A DNA stretch of 64,000 bases, taken from Cyclina sinensis. Lineage: Eukaryota > Mollusca > Bivalvia > Venerida > Veneridae. A program made the position numbers and the translations under genes. The stretch spans positions 19,353,908-19,417,907 of the forward strand of contig JAAONU010000019.1 of NCBI GenBank assembly GCA_012932295.1, read 5' to 3'. This document shows positions 12,865 to 26,000 of the stretch, piece by piece; position 1 is the first letter of the stretch; every line of letters begins with the position of its first letter. The notes beneath the pieces were generated by a model, which searched no databases, was not told where the DNA came from, and saw only the letters and a list, made by a program, of their open reading frames with translations.

Positions 12865-15800
12865 TTACTCCATTTCGCATATGTAACGCTGACTGCCGTC
12901 ACATTCTGTATCTTGCCACTGGAAGTTTTTAGAATGTCCCATTTTCACACAGTTTTCCACATTTGCATTATTTGGTTCCCCGCTGGCCCAGTTCGAGTAT
13001 TCATCAGCGCCAAGAATATGCTTGCTGGTTTCCCAGACAAACTCTCCTTCCACTTGTTTGTCTGTGAGACTTATCCACCAAGAATCTACCACAAAGAATG
13101 AAAAGTAAAAAGGTATTGTTCATGCAAAAGAAATAGAAGGACAATCATTATAGCATCATCTACATCACTGTAAACAAAGGCAACAACAACAACAACAGAA
13201 AAGCAATGACAACGACTATTGTTAGCAAGAAATACGCAGCAGTTACAACTTTTCTTGTATATAAAAAAACGACGCTAATAATATTTAGATACACAGATAA
13301 TATTAACAGACGCACAAGAATAGAATCAAACTGGAACACTTCGGTCATGAAGTCATTATTCGAGGTGTTCCGAATGAATAGAATCTTGAATGGAATAAAA
13401 TGGTCCAGACTGAAATAAAATGGAAAAAAGCAGAACGGGGCGGATAAGAAAATAACAAAACAGAATAGAACAGAGTTCCTGGAGTTAAACGTTCTCTACC
13501 ATCGCCTAATGAGGACGTCTTGTTTCTTAGAAAAGCATCCTCTGCGCCACTGTTCACTTCAACCAATACAGACCCAAACAATTTGCATGATTCCTGAAAA
13601 AAGATACAATATTTTTTTGTCGTTTTGTTCTTGTTACATGTATTTTGCAAGAAGCCATCGTTTCAAGTTACAATTAAGATTGAAAATGCCACAATCTAAT
13701 CTATATTACTGTTTTCAAAAAGAGGAAACGAAAGCGTCGAATCAGTAACACATAAATCAACTTATTATCTTTGTGAAAACAGAAGGCTAGTTTGGCGTTC
13801 TATATAAAAATATGCAAGGTAGCTCTACTTACAAATGCACCAATCCAGGTCTCCTTTCCGTGGCTAAAGAAATAACAGGAGCTTTCCTGCTGCTCAAACC
13901 CATTCGGGCACTGTGCTCCTGCAGTTTCTGCAATGTGGAATGTTTTGTCGTTTCATTTACTAATATTCTTATAATTCCATATTTATTTCACGAATTTCAC
14001 AGGGTATTCTCCAAATCCATTCTGTCACACGCAAAATTACTATTAAGCCATATTTCAAGCACCTTTAACGGGGGAATACCCAGAAATTTATAGTATTCCA
14101 TTTACTGCCAAATAATATAAATGCAAATGGTCAAAATCCTGGACAATCCGTGAACCGAACACATTTATATTAGTTATGTATACTGAACCAAAAAAGAAAC
14201 TTTCGCTAAGTTTGAATGTAGATAATTTTTTCCGTTTCAATACTTTGGCTGAAATTTTACGTTTTTGTAAAAGAATGTCTTGTGATTCTTTTAAGATTGG
14301 CATATTGGACAGAAAGTATCAGTTTGATTGTTTGATTTGAATTAAAATAAGGAGGGGGTCGGCCTATGGGGTGTTATTCCATTCTCCAAGCAGTGCTTCT
14401 CGTAGGTCGTTGACGTTGTTTGGCGGGTTTGGACGTCGACGTACGCGTCGATCAAGATTATCCCACTGATGTTCAATTGGGTTCAAGTCCGGGCTTTTTA
14501 AGGCAGTTTTCGATGAAATCAACGTTATGATTTTGTAAAAACTGTATATTGTCACGAGCAACACGGGGTGTGGCATTATCCTGTTGTAACGTCGTTATTA
14601 CGTCATAGGGTTGAAGCAAAGGGACAACGTGAAGGCCTAGAATATCTTTCCTGTATTTTTGGCATTGAAATTTCCCTCAATAACGACGAGTGGGGTGCGA
14701 TATCCGTAAGCAATACCGCCCCACACCATAACTGGCCCCCTCCTCCAAAACGATCGGGTTGCAGTAAGCAACAGTCGGCATAGCGTTCATTCCTGCGTCG
14801 GAACACTCCTACACGGCCATCAGCTCGAGACAACTCTATCTTGTCCAGTTCATGTGTCCCAGGGCCCATTTGTCTCTATTACTGCGATGGCGGCGCGTCA
14901 AAATCGAACCGACGTACGGGCGACGTCCGTGCAATCCGTTGTCGGCTAAACAATTCCGCACTGTCTGAGCGGAAATCCGGTCGTTGTGAGTACCAGGGGT
15001 AACAGCAGCTGTAGCTTTTCGAAAGCGATCTCGTAGGTGCTGGTTCAAGATATAGCGGTCTTGGGCTCGAGTCGTGACGCGCGGTCTGCCGCTCCGAGGC
15101 AAGTCCCTTGTACTCCCGGTCTGCGCAAATCGCCGACGAAGGCTCCTGACTGATTGCAAGGAGGCATCTACACGAGATGCCACCTCTGCAGTACGAGGCC
15201 CAGCCTCCAGCATGCCAACGGTCCTCTGTCGCAAATGTTCCGGAATTCTTGGCATTGAAATTTCTAATAAAAAACTTCAATATAAAACGATTTCGATTTT
15301 TTGTTCAGTAGGTTTACGACTATAGCAATATTTTGGTGTAGACAAATATCCACCACGTGGACCGGATATGCCATTCCTTACTCGCACGTGGAACTCTTGC
15401 GTTGGATAACCCGACCGGACTTCTATCTATGGATTAGCTGACCGATTTTGCAAACAATAACGGTTTTAGAAATAAACGCATGTGTATATGTATGGACATC
15501 TCAAGGGTAACCTTGGAAATTTTGCAAATACTTTACGAAAGATTCTGTTTTGTTCAGTGTATTAATATTAGTGAACTGGTGGATTTTTTTCAACGTAGAC
15601 TTTTGGTTTGAACTTCCGTTGATATGGACGCTTTGCTAACAAAAATCTTAAAAAAATATAACCAATCAGGATTCGAAAATCTGAGTTGTCTGAGCTTGTG
15701 TAACCTGACCCTCAAAACGTCTAAACGGCTGAAGGGACTGTAAGCGTATTCGGATTATTTCGGTTTGTTTCGAATAACCTCCTGTGTCGGACGAATAAAC

Positions 15801-17148
15801 TGGAGATAGGCAATGTAAAATACAAAATGATTTTGTTCATCCACCGGGTAAAATTTCGACTTTTTGTTTGCCTTTACAGAGAATGGAATGCAGTCTGCCT
15901 GGAATCGACAGATCAAGGGATAACATTTTCTTGCTGTGTTTAAGCGAGGAATTGGAGACTATTTAAATTTTTATTTCCTAGTCAATACAAACCGGTGAAG
16001 TTTATGTCTTTAAAAAAAGTCTTCTGAACACTCGATTGATTATGTAGAAAACAGTATTACGGAATTGTAACTACTCTTCGGAGCAGAGCGTAATCGATTA
16101 CACCTTTATCAATCAGCCATTTTTTGGATTGATAAACACACAATCCTTATAATGTAACCTACGTCGACGAGCTTATTAAAATATATTTCTTGTTGAACAT
16201 AATATTTATATTCTTGTTATCATTATCTGTTATGTAAGGTTATTAAGAATGAACCAGTAAAATATCCAGTTTATCAGTTTATTATGAAGTTTATCGGTTG
16301 ATTATGAAGTTTAGCAGTATATTATGTAGTGTATCAGTTTATCATGCCGTTTATCAGTTTATTATGCAGTTGATAATCATTTAATATAAGAAATAAAATG
16401 AACAAGATATGTTTGTAAAACATGCATGCCCCCTTGTGCCTTATTGCTAGAGTCCGCCATAAAAGAATAGGAAGGTAGGACAGGGAACCTGGGCTTAAGG
16501 ATTCTATAGATATTTATAAGGAAATTTTTAACTTTTCAAGGTTACTGTGACATTGGCTTTTAATCTAATGATCCGAAAATCTATAGGGGTCATTAACTGA
16601 CCATGACCAACTTGCCTATGAAGAGTGGAGAGCCTGGCCCCAAGCATTCTATAGTTATTGATCAGAAACCGTTTTGTTGTTTAAGATGATAATGACCTTG
16701 GCATTTGACTTGGTGATCTGAGAAGCCAAAGTGGTGATCTATTAGTCATGAACAACCTACACACTAAGTTTGAGGAACCTGAGCCCAAGCATTCTGTAGT
16801 CATTGATCGGAAACCGTTTTGCTTTTCAAGGTCACTGTGACCTTGATCTTTGACCTAATGACCTGGAAAACTACAGGTGTCATCTACTTGCCATGACTAA
16901 ACGCCACACCAAATTTGAGGAAGTTGGATCTAAGGGTTCTCTAGATGTTCATCAGAAACAAAGTGTCTACCGACCGACCGACATTTGCAAAACAATATGC
17001 CCCTCATCTTCGAAGAGGTACATAATACATCACTCGTATTTTACCCTTTGAAGGCAAATATATAGAACATTATTAAGAAAATTTGAAAGACAAAAAGCAG
17101 TTTACCTCTTGTGGCCAGAAGAACAATCGAAATCAACAAAAAGATCAT
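12865..17148 (-). CDS. Secreted C-type lectin CTL-1, 4 exons, 150 aa
   Basis: Exons are 17106-17148 (start and signal peptide MIFLLISIVLLATR), 13833-13927, 13500-13593 and 12865-13085. All have GT-AG borders with phases 1, 0, 1, totalling 453 bp including the stop. It is a single long-form C-type lectin domain. The six canonical cysteines are present: CPNGFE, SSCYFFS, ESCKLFG, VENC, TEC and YICE. The carbohydrate site has EPN at residues 114-116 (mannose-type in known lectins) and WQD at 134-136 in place of WND. The family motif WIGL is replaced by WWISLTD. It is expected to be an extracellular Ca2+-dependent sugar-binding protein, commonly defence-related in bivalves. The TAA stop overlaps a consensus donor (GGA/GTAAGT), so a further short 3' exon cannot be excluded. 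Intron 1 carries a dead Tc1-like transposase. Confidence 0.88.
14364..15255 (-). pseudogene. Tc1/mariner-like transposase relic
   Basis: The minus-strand reading starts at 15255 as MPRIPEHLRQRTVGMLEAG, with helix-turn-helix segments (SVRSLRRRFAQTGSTRDLPR and SGRPRVTT). It changes frame near 14840, continues as ELSRADGRVGVFRRRNERY, and changes again before SPDLNPIEHQWDNLDRR near 14450. Where Tc1 proteins have the first catalytic Asp (VLFTDES region), NWTR is followed almost directly by IELSRADG. That points to a deletion of about a dozen codons including the Asp. The last acidic residue (NPIEH) is present. The element is inactive and lies in CTL-1 intron 1. Confidence 0.85.
15330..16260. other. 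Intronic sequence of CTL-1, no feature recognised
   Basis: Unique-looking sequence between the Tc1 relic and the short repeat at 16262. Confidence 0.4.
16262..16375. repeat. 20-bp repeat (AGTTTATCAGTTTATTATGA)
   Basis: Five to six imperfect units of CAGTTTATTATGAAGTTTAT type in CTL-1 intron 1. Confidence 0.8.
16440..17030 (+). repeat. Bivalve dispersed repeat (GGTCACTGTGACCTTG type)
   Basis: Three related segments contain 'tcaaggtcactgtgacctt', 'gaacctgagcccaagcattc' and a terminal CCGACCGACCGACATTTGCA followed by 'atgcccctcatcttcgaaga'. I recognise this as a common dispersed, MITE-like repeat of bivalve genomes. No coding capacity. Confidence 0.7.
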
Positions 17149-17149
17149 T

Positions 17150-17990
17150 GTTTCGCAATCAAAAGTTTGATCAAACTATTGCAAAACAATATGTTTATTC
17201 ATATGGAAGATCTTCTTTAAACATACATTTTGCCCTCTTCTAATATCATGTTTCTATCTTGAAGGTCAGTCTAAATATAGAAATGTTATTGTGGCGAATT
17301 TCTGCCCTAAGATAACAAGGTTTGCAAACAATTTCGTTTTAGTTATATTATATATTCACGATACTCAAATAATTGTTATGAGATTTTACTTTATTTTTTA
17401 TTTTTAGTTTTCATTTTTGCTAAATGAAGTGGTTTCTGACGTTTTTCCTAATATATTTATATAAAAAATGACAGTTTAATGAAAAATAACATCAAATTAC
17501 TCATTGTGTGACGTATCTATATTGCCCACATACGAGTATTATACAGATAATGTTTAAAAACCACCTCATTAAAGTTATCATTTTTATAAGTTATCATCTT
17601 TCTTTTTATTGTTCTTTTCATTATAAAATCAAATTCATTTTTTATAGTTATTTTTATTTTGTGATCTTTTCAAAGTAGTATGTCATTAGAGTAAGTTACT
17701 AGAAGTAAAAGCAGCAGTAGCAGCAGCAGTAGTTATCGCTGTTGTAAGAAAGTATGTCAGTAGAAGTAAATATAAGTAATAGTTGCTGCAAATTTGTTTG
17801 TAAATTTTCCTTTTATTGTTGTTGACTACCATGACTTACGGACATTTATGAGGAGATTTCTCCATGTTAATAAGATTAAAATATTTGCAACTTTTGCACC
17901 TTCCAACGGAATGAGGGTCATCTATTTATTCTAGTTTTATTTATCGTCAGTACTGTTGCCCATAAGACCGACGCCCCCTGCAGAGATTAG
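17150..17990. other. AT-rich region upstream of CTL-1
   Basis: Should contain the CTL-1 promoter, but no convincing TATA/initiator pair was seen. A short AGCAGTAGCAGCAGCAGTAG run lies near 17710. Confidence 0.35.
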
Positions 17991-18000
17991 TTATCTTATG

Positions 18001-18042
<42 letters not shown>

Positions 18043-18052
18043 TGGGGGGGGG
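18001..18052. repeat. (GT)n microsatellite followed by poly-G
   Basis: About 20 GT dinucleotides, then GGTGGGGGGGGGG. Confidence 0.98.
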
Positions 18053-18054
18053 GG

Positions 18055-18250
18055 ACTAGTACAAGATGCAGCTCACCATTCCAGAGATTATCACGGTTCT
18101 TTTGCATGCTCGGTGTACAGCACGGATGCATGGGGCCTCGGTTTAACGTCTCATCCGAAAGACAATTAGTAATGTTAGTGGAGGAGCGGGGATCGATTTC
18201 CCGACCCCTGGGTCACCAGTCCAGCGCGTTACCACTGCACCACTGATCTG
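18055..18250 (-). mobile_element. tRNA-derived SINE, minus orientation
   Basis: On the minus strand the head reads CAGTGGTGCAGTGGTAACGC (A box) and, about 30 bases later, GGTCGGGAAATCGATCCCC (B box). Confidence 0.6.
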
Positions 18251-18254
18251 GTAA

Positions 18255-18520
18255 TTGTTTGTTTTGGGGTTTAACGCCGATTTCAACATTTGTTATATCT
18301 CGGCGGTCAGTCCACCTAACCGGTTTTCCTGGATAACTAACCAGTAATTACCAATTTCTCCGCAAGTGACTGACTACTGTTCCCACATGATCTACTCTGA
18401 ATCAGCGGTGAGAGACAAATGAACATAAGACACAATGTCTGAGAACAATTGTCACGGAGAAATTTTGCCCTGCCCAGGGGTCGAACCAACGACCGATGGA
18501 TTACTAATCTGGTAAATGGT
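18255..18520 (-). mobile_element. Second SINE, GTTTAACGCCG family
   Basis: Contains 'ttggggtttaacgccgattt', 'tcggcggtcagtccacctaa', 'cttctccgcaagtgactgac'-like text and 'aggggtcgaaccaacgacc'. These are diagnostic blocks of an abundant bivalve SINE; the B box lies at about 18478-18495 on the minus strand. Confidence 0.65.
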
Positions 18521-19149
18521 GTGAACCTGCCTTTTATATCTGTGATAACGTTGACAGTTTTTTGGAAAGTATGCCTACACTTCTTGCTATCAAGAAGGGA
18601 TGGCTTGACGAATTCAATTGCTTGTTTTATTTGAAAGAGTAACTTGATACAAAAAAACGCAAACGCCTGTTTAAAATGTACCTTTTTATTATATTGTCCA
18701 AGGTGTCCAGATAAATAAATAATTTGAGTGATGTTATCCTATGATTTCGACACTGGCAGGTCTAAAAAATAAATGAAGACGAATGTCTTTAAACCTAATT
18801 TATAATGCAAAGCCAAAAAATTGCTTCATGTAAAAATAATATTTTTTGAAACGTAATTTTTGGGAACATATGCAAACATTTCAGACAAATCTGTAATAAG
18901 TATAGCATTAAAAATGCATATTAACGACACATTACACAGATAGCGATGTGAACGTTTAAAAAAGTATTATTTAACATCTGTTTTGAAACAAGTTCTCGGA
19001 ACCTATATTCATTCTGCTCGATGACTGCTTCCATAAATTGCGCCCAAAGTAAAGCATGTGTAAAGAACCTGTCATTAATTTTTACAAACCAGCGACTACA
19101 GGATCGGAGATCCGGCGATCTACTTTGAAATTAATTTCTTTCAATACAA

Positions 19150-19795
19150 TTCTAAATGATTGACTTTGAATGTAACTAAAAATTAATATTGACCGAGGCG
19201 ATAGCATAATAATAATAATAATAATAATAATTGTTCTGTAATATAATCTATAAATAGCTTTTAAATGGCACATTTGTTTCATCCATTTCTTATATCGCTG
19301 TCAAACAAAAGCACCTGAAACGTCATAATTCACAGCATCCTGTCAGGTGGTAATTCGACGGAGTTTGCCGAAACGACCTTTGTCATTTCCCGAAAGAGAG
19401 TCGTTTTGCCGGAAATGTCCGAATTATAAACAGATGCGGGGGTATTTTTGAAAAAAAAACAAACAAACAAAACAAACAAAAAAAAACCCCAAAAAAAAAC
19501 AACAACAAAAAACAACCTATCAATATGCTCTGATATATACCGTTATTTTTTCACAAAGAGTTACGCCTGCACCAATCAGAGAAAGACATTTCAAAGCTGT
19601 TTATAGGTTATATAATAATGTTGTGAATTATGACGTTTCCGATGCCTTCGTTTGACAGCAATATAAGAAATGGATGAAACAAAATTAATGTGCCATATAA
19701 AAGCTTTTTATAGAGCATATAATAAAACAATTACTATTATCATTATTATTATGCTATCGCCTCGGTCAACATTAATTTTTAGGTACATGTAACAT
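19150..19795. mobile_element. Foldback/MITE-like palindrome with arms of about 190 bp
   Basis: The left arm (19150-19345) reads 'aaaaattaatattgaccgag', 'gcgatagcataataataat' and 'gtttcatccatttcttatat'. The right arm (19600-19795) is its reverse complement with scattered mismatches. The loop of about 250 bp has an A/C-rich tract (19446-19515) and TTTGCCGAAACGACC/GTCGTTTTGCCGG. No ORF; target-site duplication not resolved. Confidence 0.75.
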
Positions 19796-19922
19796 CATAT
19801 TTACCAGCTAAATAGTCCATATCTGTATAATATTATACATGGACCAATTTGGACACCTTTTCATATTTTATTGCACAATTACCACCGTAGTGGAAAGAAA
19901 TATAACTAAAGGAAGTTGCAAT

Positions 19923-19925
<3 letters not shown>

Positions 19926-19963
<38 letters not shown>

Positions 19964-19990
19964 AAGAGAGAGAGGGAGAGAGAGAGAGCA
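19926..19990. repeat. (GA)n microsatellite
   Basis: Long GAGAGA run with AAAG interruptions, immediately 3' of the CTL-2 stop on the minus strand. Confidence 0.97.
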
Positions 19991-20004
19991 CAACTTCAGT
20001 ACAC

Positions 20005-23000
20005 TTACTGTAATTCACAAATATAACGCTCTGTTCTTGTGCACTCGGCGTCTGCCCATTGGTTATTTCTGGAGGGAGCATATAACACGCAGTTTTCTCT
20101 CCCAAGAGCATCGGGTTCATTCGGGCCCCAGTTCGTGTACCCTACATCTGCCAAACTTTGCTTGCTTGTCTCCCAGATATATTCCCCCTCTACCAGCTTG
20201 TCTGTCAGACTTATCCACCAATAGTCGTCTGTTTTTAAATAGAACAGAAAAAAATTCGCATAATTCAGATGTGATCTGATGGCGGTATTCATAGAATCAG
20301 AGTTCACCGTTTCTAAGTGTCACCCGGTTTGGCAAAAAAGTATAGTGAAGGCTAAACTATGAAGCCGAACTTTGATTGAAATATGAACGTGAAGTTGGCA
20401 CATAGATCGCAGCTCTACATCTAGCTCTGCAATCTTATATCAATGCAGAGCTGGGTCGCAGCTCTACATCCAGCTCTGCAATCTTATATCACTGCAGAGC
20501 TGGGTCGCAGCTCTACATCCAGCTCTGCAATCTTATATCACCGCAGAGCTGGGTCGCAGCTCTACATCCAGCTCTGCAATCTAATATCATTGCAGAGCTG
20601 GTTCGCAGCTCTACATCGAGCTCTGCGATCTTATATCATTGCAGAGCTGGGTCGCAGCTCTACATCCAGCTCTGCAATATTATATCACTGCAGAGCTGGG
20701 TCGCAGCTCTACATCCAGCTCTGCAATCTTATATCACTGCAGAGCTGGGTCGCAGCTCTACATCCAGCTCTGCAATCTTATATCATTGCAGAGCTGGGTC
20801 GCAGCTCTACATCCAGCTCTGCGATCTTATATCATTGCAGAGCTGGTTCGCAGCTCTACATCCAGCTCTGCGATCTTATATCATTGCAGAGCTGGGTCGC
20901 AGCTCTACATCCAGCTCTGCAATCTTATAATTGCAGAGTTGGGTCGCAGCTCTACATCTGGCTCTGCAATCTTATATCATTGCAGAGCTGGGTCGCAGCT
21001 CTACATCCAGCTCTGCAATCTTATAATTGCAGAGCTGGGTCGCAGCTCTACATCTGGCTCTGCAATCTTATATCATTGCAGAGCTGGGTCGCAGCTCTAC
21101 ATCCAGCTCTGCAATCTTATATCATTGCATAGCTGGGTCGCAGACTTACATCCAGCTATGCAATCTTATATAATTACGGACCTACATCCAGCTCTGCAAT
21201 CTTATATCATTGCAGAGCTGGGTCGCAGCTCTACACCCAGCTCTGCAATCTAATATCATTGCATAGCTGGGTCGTAGATCTACATCTAGCTCTGAAATCC
21301 TATATCATTGCAGAGCTGGGTCGCATGTCTACATCCAGCTCTGCAATCTTATATCATTGCAGAGCTGGGTCGCAGCTCTACATCCAGCTCTGCAATCTAA
21401 TATCATTGCAGAGTTGGGTCGCAGCTCTACATCCAGCTCTGCAATCTTATATCATTGCAGAGCTGGGTCGCAGCTCTACATCCAGCTCTGCAATCTTATA
21501 TCATTGCAGAGCTGGGTCGCAGACTTACATCCAGCTCTGCAATCTTATATAATTACAGACCTACATCCAGCTCTGCAATCTTATATCATTGCAGAGCTGG
21601 GTCGCAGCTCTACATCCAGCTCTGCGATCTTATATAATTGCAGAGCTGGGTCGCAGCTCTACATCCAGCTCTGCAATCTTATAATTGCTGAGCTTGGTCG
21701 CAGCTTTACATCTAGCTCTGCAATCTTATATCATTGCAGAGCTGGGTCGCAGCTCTACATCCAGCTCTGCGATCTTATATCATTGCAGAGCTGGGTCGCA
21801 GCTCTACATCCAGCTCTGCAATTTTATAATTGCAGAGCTTGGTCGCAGCTCTACATCTAGCTCTGCAATCTTATATCATTGCAGAGCTGGGTCGCAGCTC
21901 GACATCCAGCTCTGCAATCTTATATCATTGCAGAGCTGGGTCGCAGACTAACATCTAGCTATGCAATCTTATATAATTACAGAACTACATCCAGCTCTGC
22001 AATCTTATATCATTGCAGAGCTGGGTCGCAGCTCTACATCCAGCTCTGCGATCTTATATCATTGCAGAGCTGGGTCGCAGCTCTACATCCAGCTCTGCAA
22101 TCTTATAATTGCAGAGCTGGGTCGCAGCTCTACATCTGGCTCTGCAATCTTATATCATTGCAGAGCTGGGTCGCAGCTCTACATCCAGCTCTGCAATCTT
22201 ATAATTGCAGAGCTGGGTCGCAGCTCTACATCTGTCTCTGCAATCTTATATCATTGCAGAGCTGGGTCGCAGCTCTACATCCAGCTCTGCAATCTTATAT
22301 CATTGCATAGCTGGGTCGCAGACTTACATCCAGCTATGCAATCTTATAATTGCAGAGCTGGGTCGCAGCTCTACATCTGGCTCTGCAATCTTATATCATT
22401 GCAGAGCTGGGTCGCAGCTCTACATCCAGCTCTGCAATCTTATAATTGCAGAGCTGGGTCGCAGCTCTACATCTGGCTCTGCAATCTTATATCATTGCAG
22501 AGCTGGGTCGCAGCTCTACATCCAGCTCTGCAATCTTATATCATTGCAGAGCTGGGTCGCAGACTTACATCCAGCTCTGCAATCTTATATAATTACAGAC
22601 CTACATCCAGCTCTGCAATCTTATATCATTGCAGAGCTGGGTCGCAGCTCTACATCCAGCTCTGCGATCTTATATAATTGCAGAGCTGGGTCGCAGCTCT
22701 ACATCCAGCTCTGCAATCTTATATCACTGCAGAGCTGGGTCGCAGCTCTACATCCAGCTCTGCAATCTTATATCACCGCAGAGCTGGGTCGCAGCTCTAC
22801 ATCCAGCTCTGAAATCTTATATCATTGCAGAGCTGGTTCGCAGCTCTACATCCAGCTCTGCGATCTTATATCATTGCAGAGCTGGGTCGCAGCTCTACAT
22901 CCAGCTCTGAAATCTTATATCATTGCAGAGCTGGGTCGCATGTCTACATCCAGCTCTGCAATCTTATATCATTGCAGAGTTGAGTCGCAGCTTTACATCC

Positions 23001-26000
23001 AGCTCTGCAATCTAATATCATTGCAGAGCTGGGTCGCAGCTCTACATCCAGCTCTGCAATCTTATATCATTGCAGAGCTGGGTCGCAGCTCTACATCCAG
23101 CTCTGCAATCTTATATCATTGCAGAGCTGGGTCGCAGACTTACATCCAGCTCTGCAATCTTATATCATTGCAGAGCTGGGTCGCAGCTCTACATCCAGCT
23201 CTGCAATCTTATATCATTGCATAGCTGGGTCGTAGATCTACATCCAGCTCTGCAATCTTATATAATTACAGACCTACATCCAGCTCTGCAATCTTATATC
23301 ATTGCAGAGCTGGGTCGCAGCTCTATATCCAGCTCTGCAATCTAATAATTGCAGAGCTGGGTCGCAGCTCTACATCTAGCTCTGCAATCTTATATCATTG
23401 CAGAGCTGGGTCGCAGCTCGACATCCAGCTCTGCAGTCTTATATCATTGCAGAGCTGGGTCGCAGACTAACATCCAGCTATGCAATCTTATATAATTACA
23501 GAACTACATCCAGCTCTGCAACCTTATTTCATTGCAGAGCTGGGTCGCAGCTCTACATCGAGCTCTGCAATCTTATATCATTGCAGAGCTGGTTCGCAGC
23601 TCTACATCCAGCTCTGCGATCTTATATCATTGCAGAGCTGGGCCGCAGCTCTACATCCAGCTCTGCAATCTTATAATTGCAGAGCTGGGTCGCAGCTCTA
23701 CATCTGGCTCTGCAGTCTTATATCATTGCAGAGCTGGGTCACAGCTCTACATCCAGCTCTGCAATCTTATATCATTGCATAGCTTGGTCGTAGATTTACA
23801 TCTAGCTCTGCAATCTTATACAATTACAGAGCTAGGTCGCAGGTCTACATCCAGCTTTCCAATCTTATATCATTGCAGAGCTGTGTCGCAGTTCAATATC
23901 TTGCTCTGCAATCATATATCACAATGAGTTGGATCATAGATCGACATATAGCTCTAAAAATTGTATAGCTGCAGAGTTGGGTCGTAGGTCGACAACAACC
24001 TCTGCAATCTTAAATCATTGCAGAGCTGGGTCGCATTTCTCCATCTAGCTCTGCAGTCTTTTTCATTGCATCACTCCATCTGCATAGTTTTTTTCAGTTA
24101 TTGCCTTTTGTTATTTTTCAAAGCATTACTTAAAAAGACTTTGAGTTATCAACATGAAACATCATAATATGTGGATAGAGCTCACTCAGGAGGTGTGCAG
24201 TGTAGAAGAGTGATAACTTTACCCTCAATAATCTTTGTTTTTTATACTTAATTTTCACCTGAGTGGAGCAGACCTCAAAATGTCTTTGAGATGTCCACAT
24301 GAAACTTTATAGGTGGATAGATCTTATTGAGGAGGAATGTTGTGCGCAAGAATGATAACTCTGCTTTTTATAATGTTTGATTTAGTGCCCTTTGTTATTT
24401 TTAATACTTTTTGTCCCGAGCTTATCTCAAAAGTATTGCAGGTATCTACTTGAAACTTCATAGGTTGAAAGATCTCACTGTGGAGGAGTGCAGCGCACAA
24501 GAATGATAACGCTACTATGCATGATTTTTCAGTTATTGATCTTTAACTTTCAAATCTGTAATTACTTCAGCCATTAGTTATCATTACCGAAATTGAATTA
24601 TGTTGCGCTGCTGCTACATATACATTCTTCCAATAAGCAAACACATGTTAACATGGCTCTTGTTGATAAGAGTTTTGTAACAATCTATATCCGTGTTGTT
24701 ACAAACATATTGTAGTAAATAAACTTTTTGCATTTCTTTCTTTTTCTTTCTAAATTCTACGGATGGACAAAAAGTCTATCGCAACACGTATGGTTCGTGA
24801 ATAGGCTAAGAGCCTTAAATGTTCAAGCATTTTTACACATGTTAATTGCGGACAAAGGCATTTTCATATTTACGTCGTTTGTTTATTTTGGCATGTTGAT
24901 GACTGCTGCTCTAACCCCGACCCCCAACAAATCTGTTGATAAGTCATGAGAATAAGTATTCGAACGCACCTCCTTTATAAATATTTGAGAGCTATCACTT
25001 AAAGGTGGTAACAAGTTTTATTTCTTGAGCCGCCAGACTCTTTTTAAGGATTACTTACGTTCTTTACTCAACGGAGTCTTTGTATGGCCATTGAGTATCA
25101 CAATTCGAAGTTAGTCAGACTTAACCTCAGAAATTTCGAAAACTCGTTATTCACATTATTTAAACTTTATTATCATAAACTAAATGATGATTTATGTATA
25201 TTGTAATACCAAATTCATAGACTGAGTGGCTTTACGTCTTTTATAACTACGTGACACGATAAAAATACTGATAATGACCGGAAAACAACAAAAGTTTTAG
25301 ACGGGTCCCCTTTGTCTTCCTTACCTTTTCAGTTACAAAATGAAAATAAACTTCAAAAAGTTAAAAACAAATATCGAACGAAATGAATAACTGAATGCAA
25401 ATGCGAATTACGCAGCAAACGTGGCATTTAGCTTTTGATACGATTGCAAGAGTATAAAATCGAATTTAAGAAACTGAAAGTAGGTAATAAAATTAAAAAT
25501 ATAGTTGTCCAGAGGAAAATAGACACATTTAATTCCCCAAAATTATTTTACAAATTCAACATATAATAATCAACAAAGCCAGAAAAACGTTTTGAGAATG
25601 AATGCATCTATATATAAGATTTGCTTTCTTAAACTGCTCGGTAGACGAATAGTTACAGATTTCAATGCAGGACAGAAACAGAGGAACATATTTTTTGGGG
25701 GGGATGGGGCGTATGGGGGAAGTTTGAGGGGTAGTCGCCATGAATGACAATGCAAAAGTAATAATTGAAAAAATATACTATGAGGCAAATGAAAATATTC
25801 GGGAGTGAAAAAGGTTTGGAAGGGGATGTGGAAGTGTCACAATGCTTTTTAATGCAACCGATGAAACAAAGGACAAATACGAAAAATTCTGAAAACAAAA
25901 TGGTCCCGACCGGGTGGGGGAGGAAGGTACAATGCATTACAACGCAACAAATGAAATATATGTCAATAATAAAAACATTAGCGACCAGCTAGTACGAAAT

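Noticed and set aside
12820..13101. 93-codon plus-strand ORF
   Set aside because: Antisense shadow of the last CTL-1 exon.
20443..23927. Overlapping ORFs up to 339 codons ([20 protein letters not shown] repeats)
   Set aside because: Translations of the 49-bp FB2 satellite; several frames are open at once and change with monomer variants.
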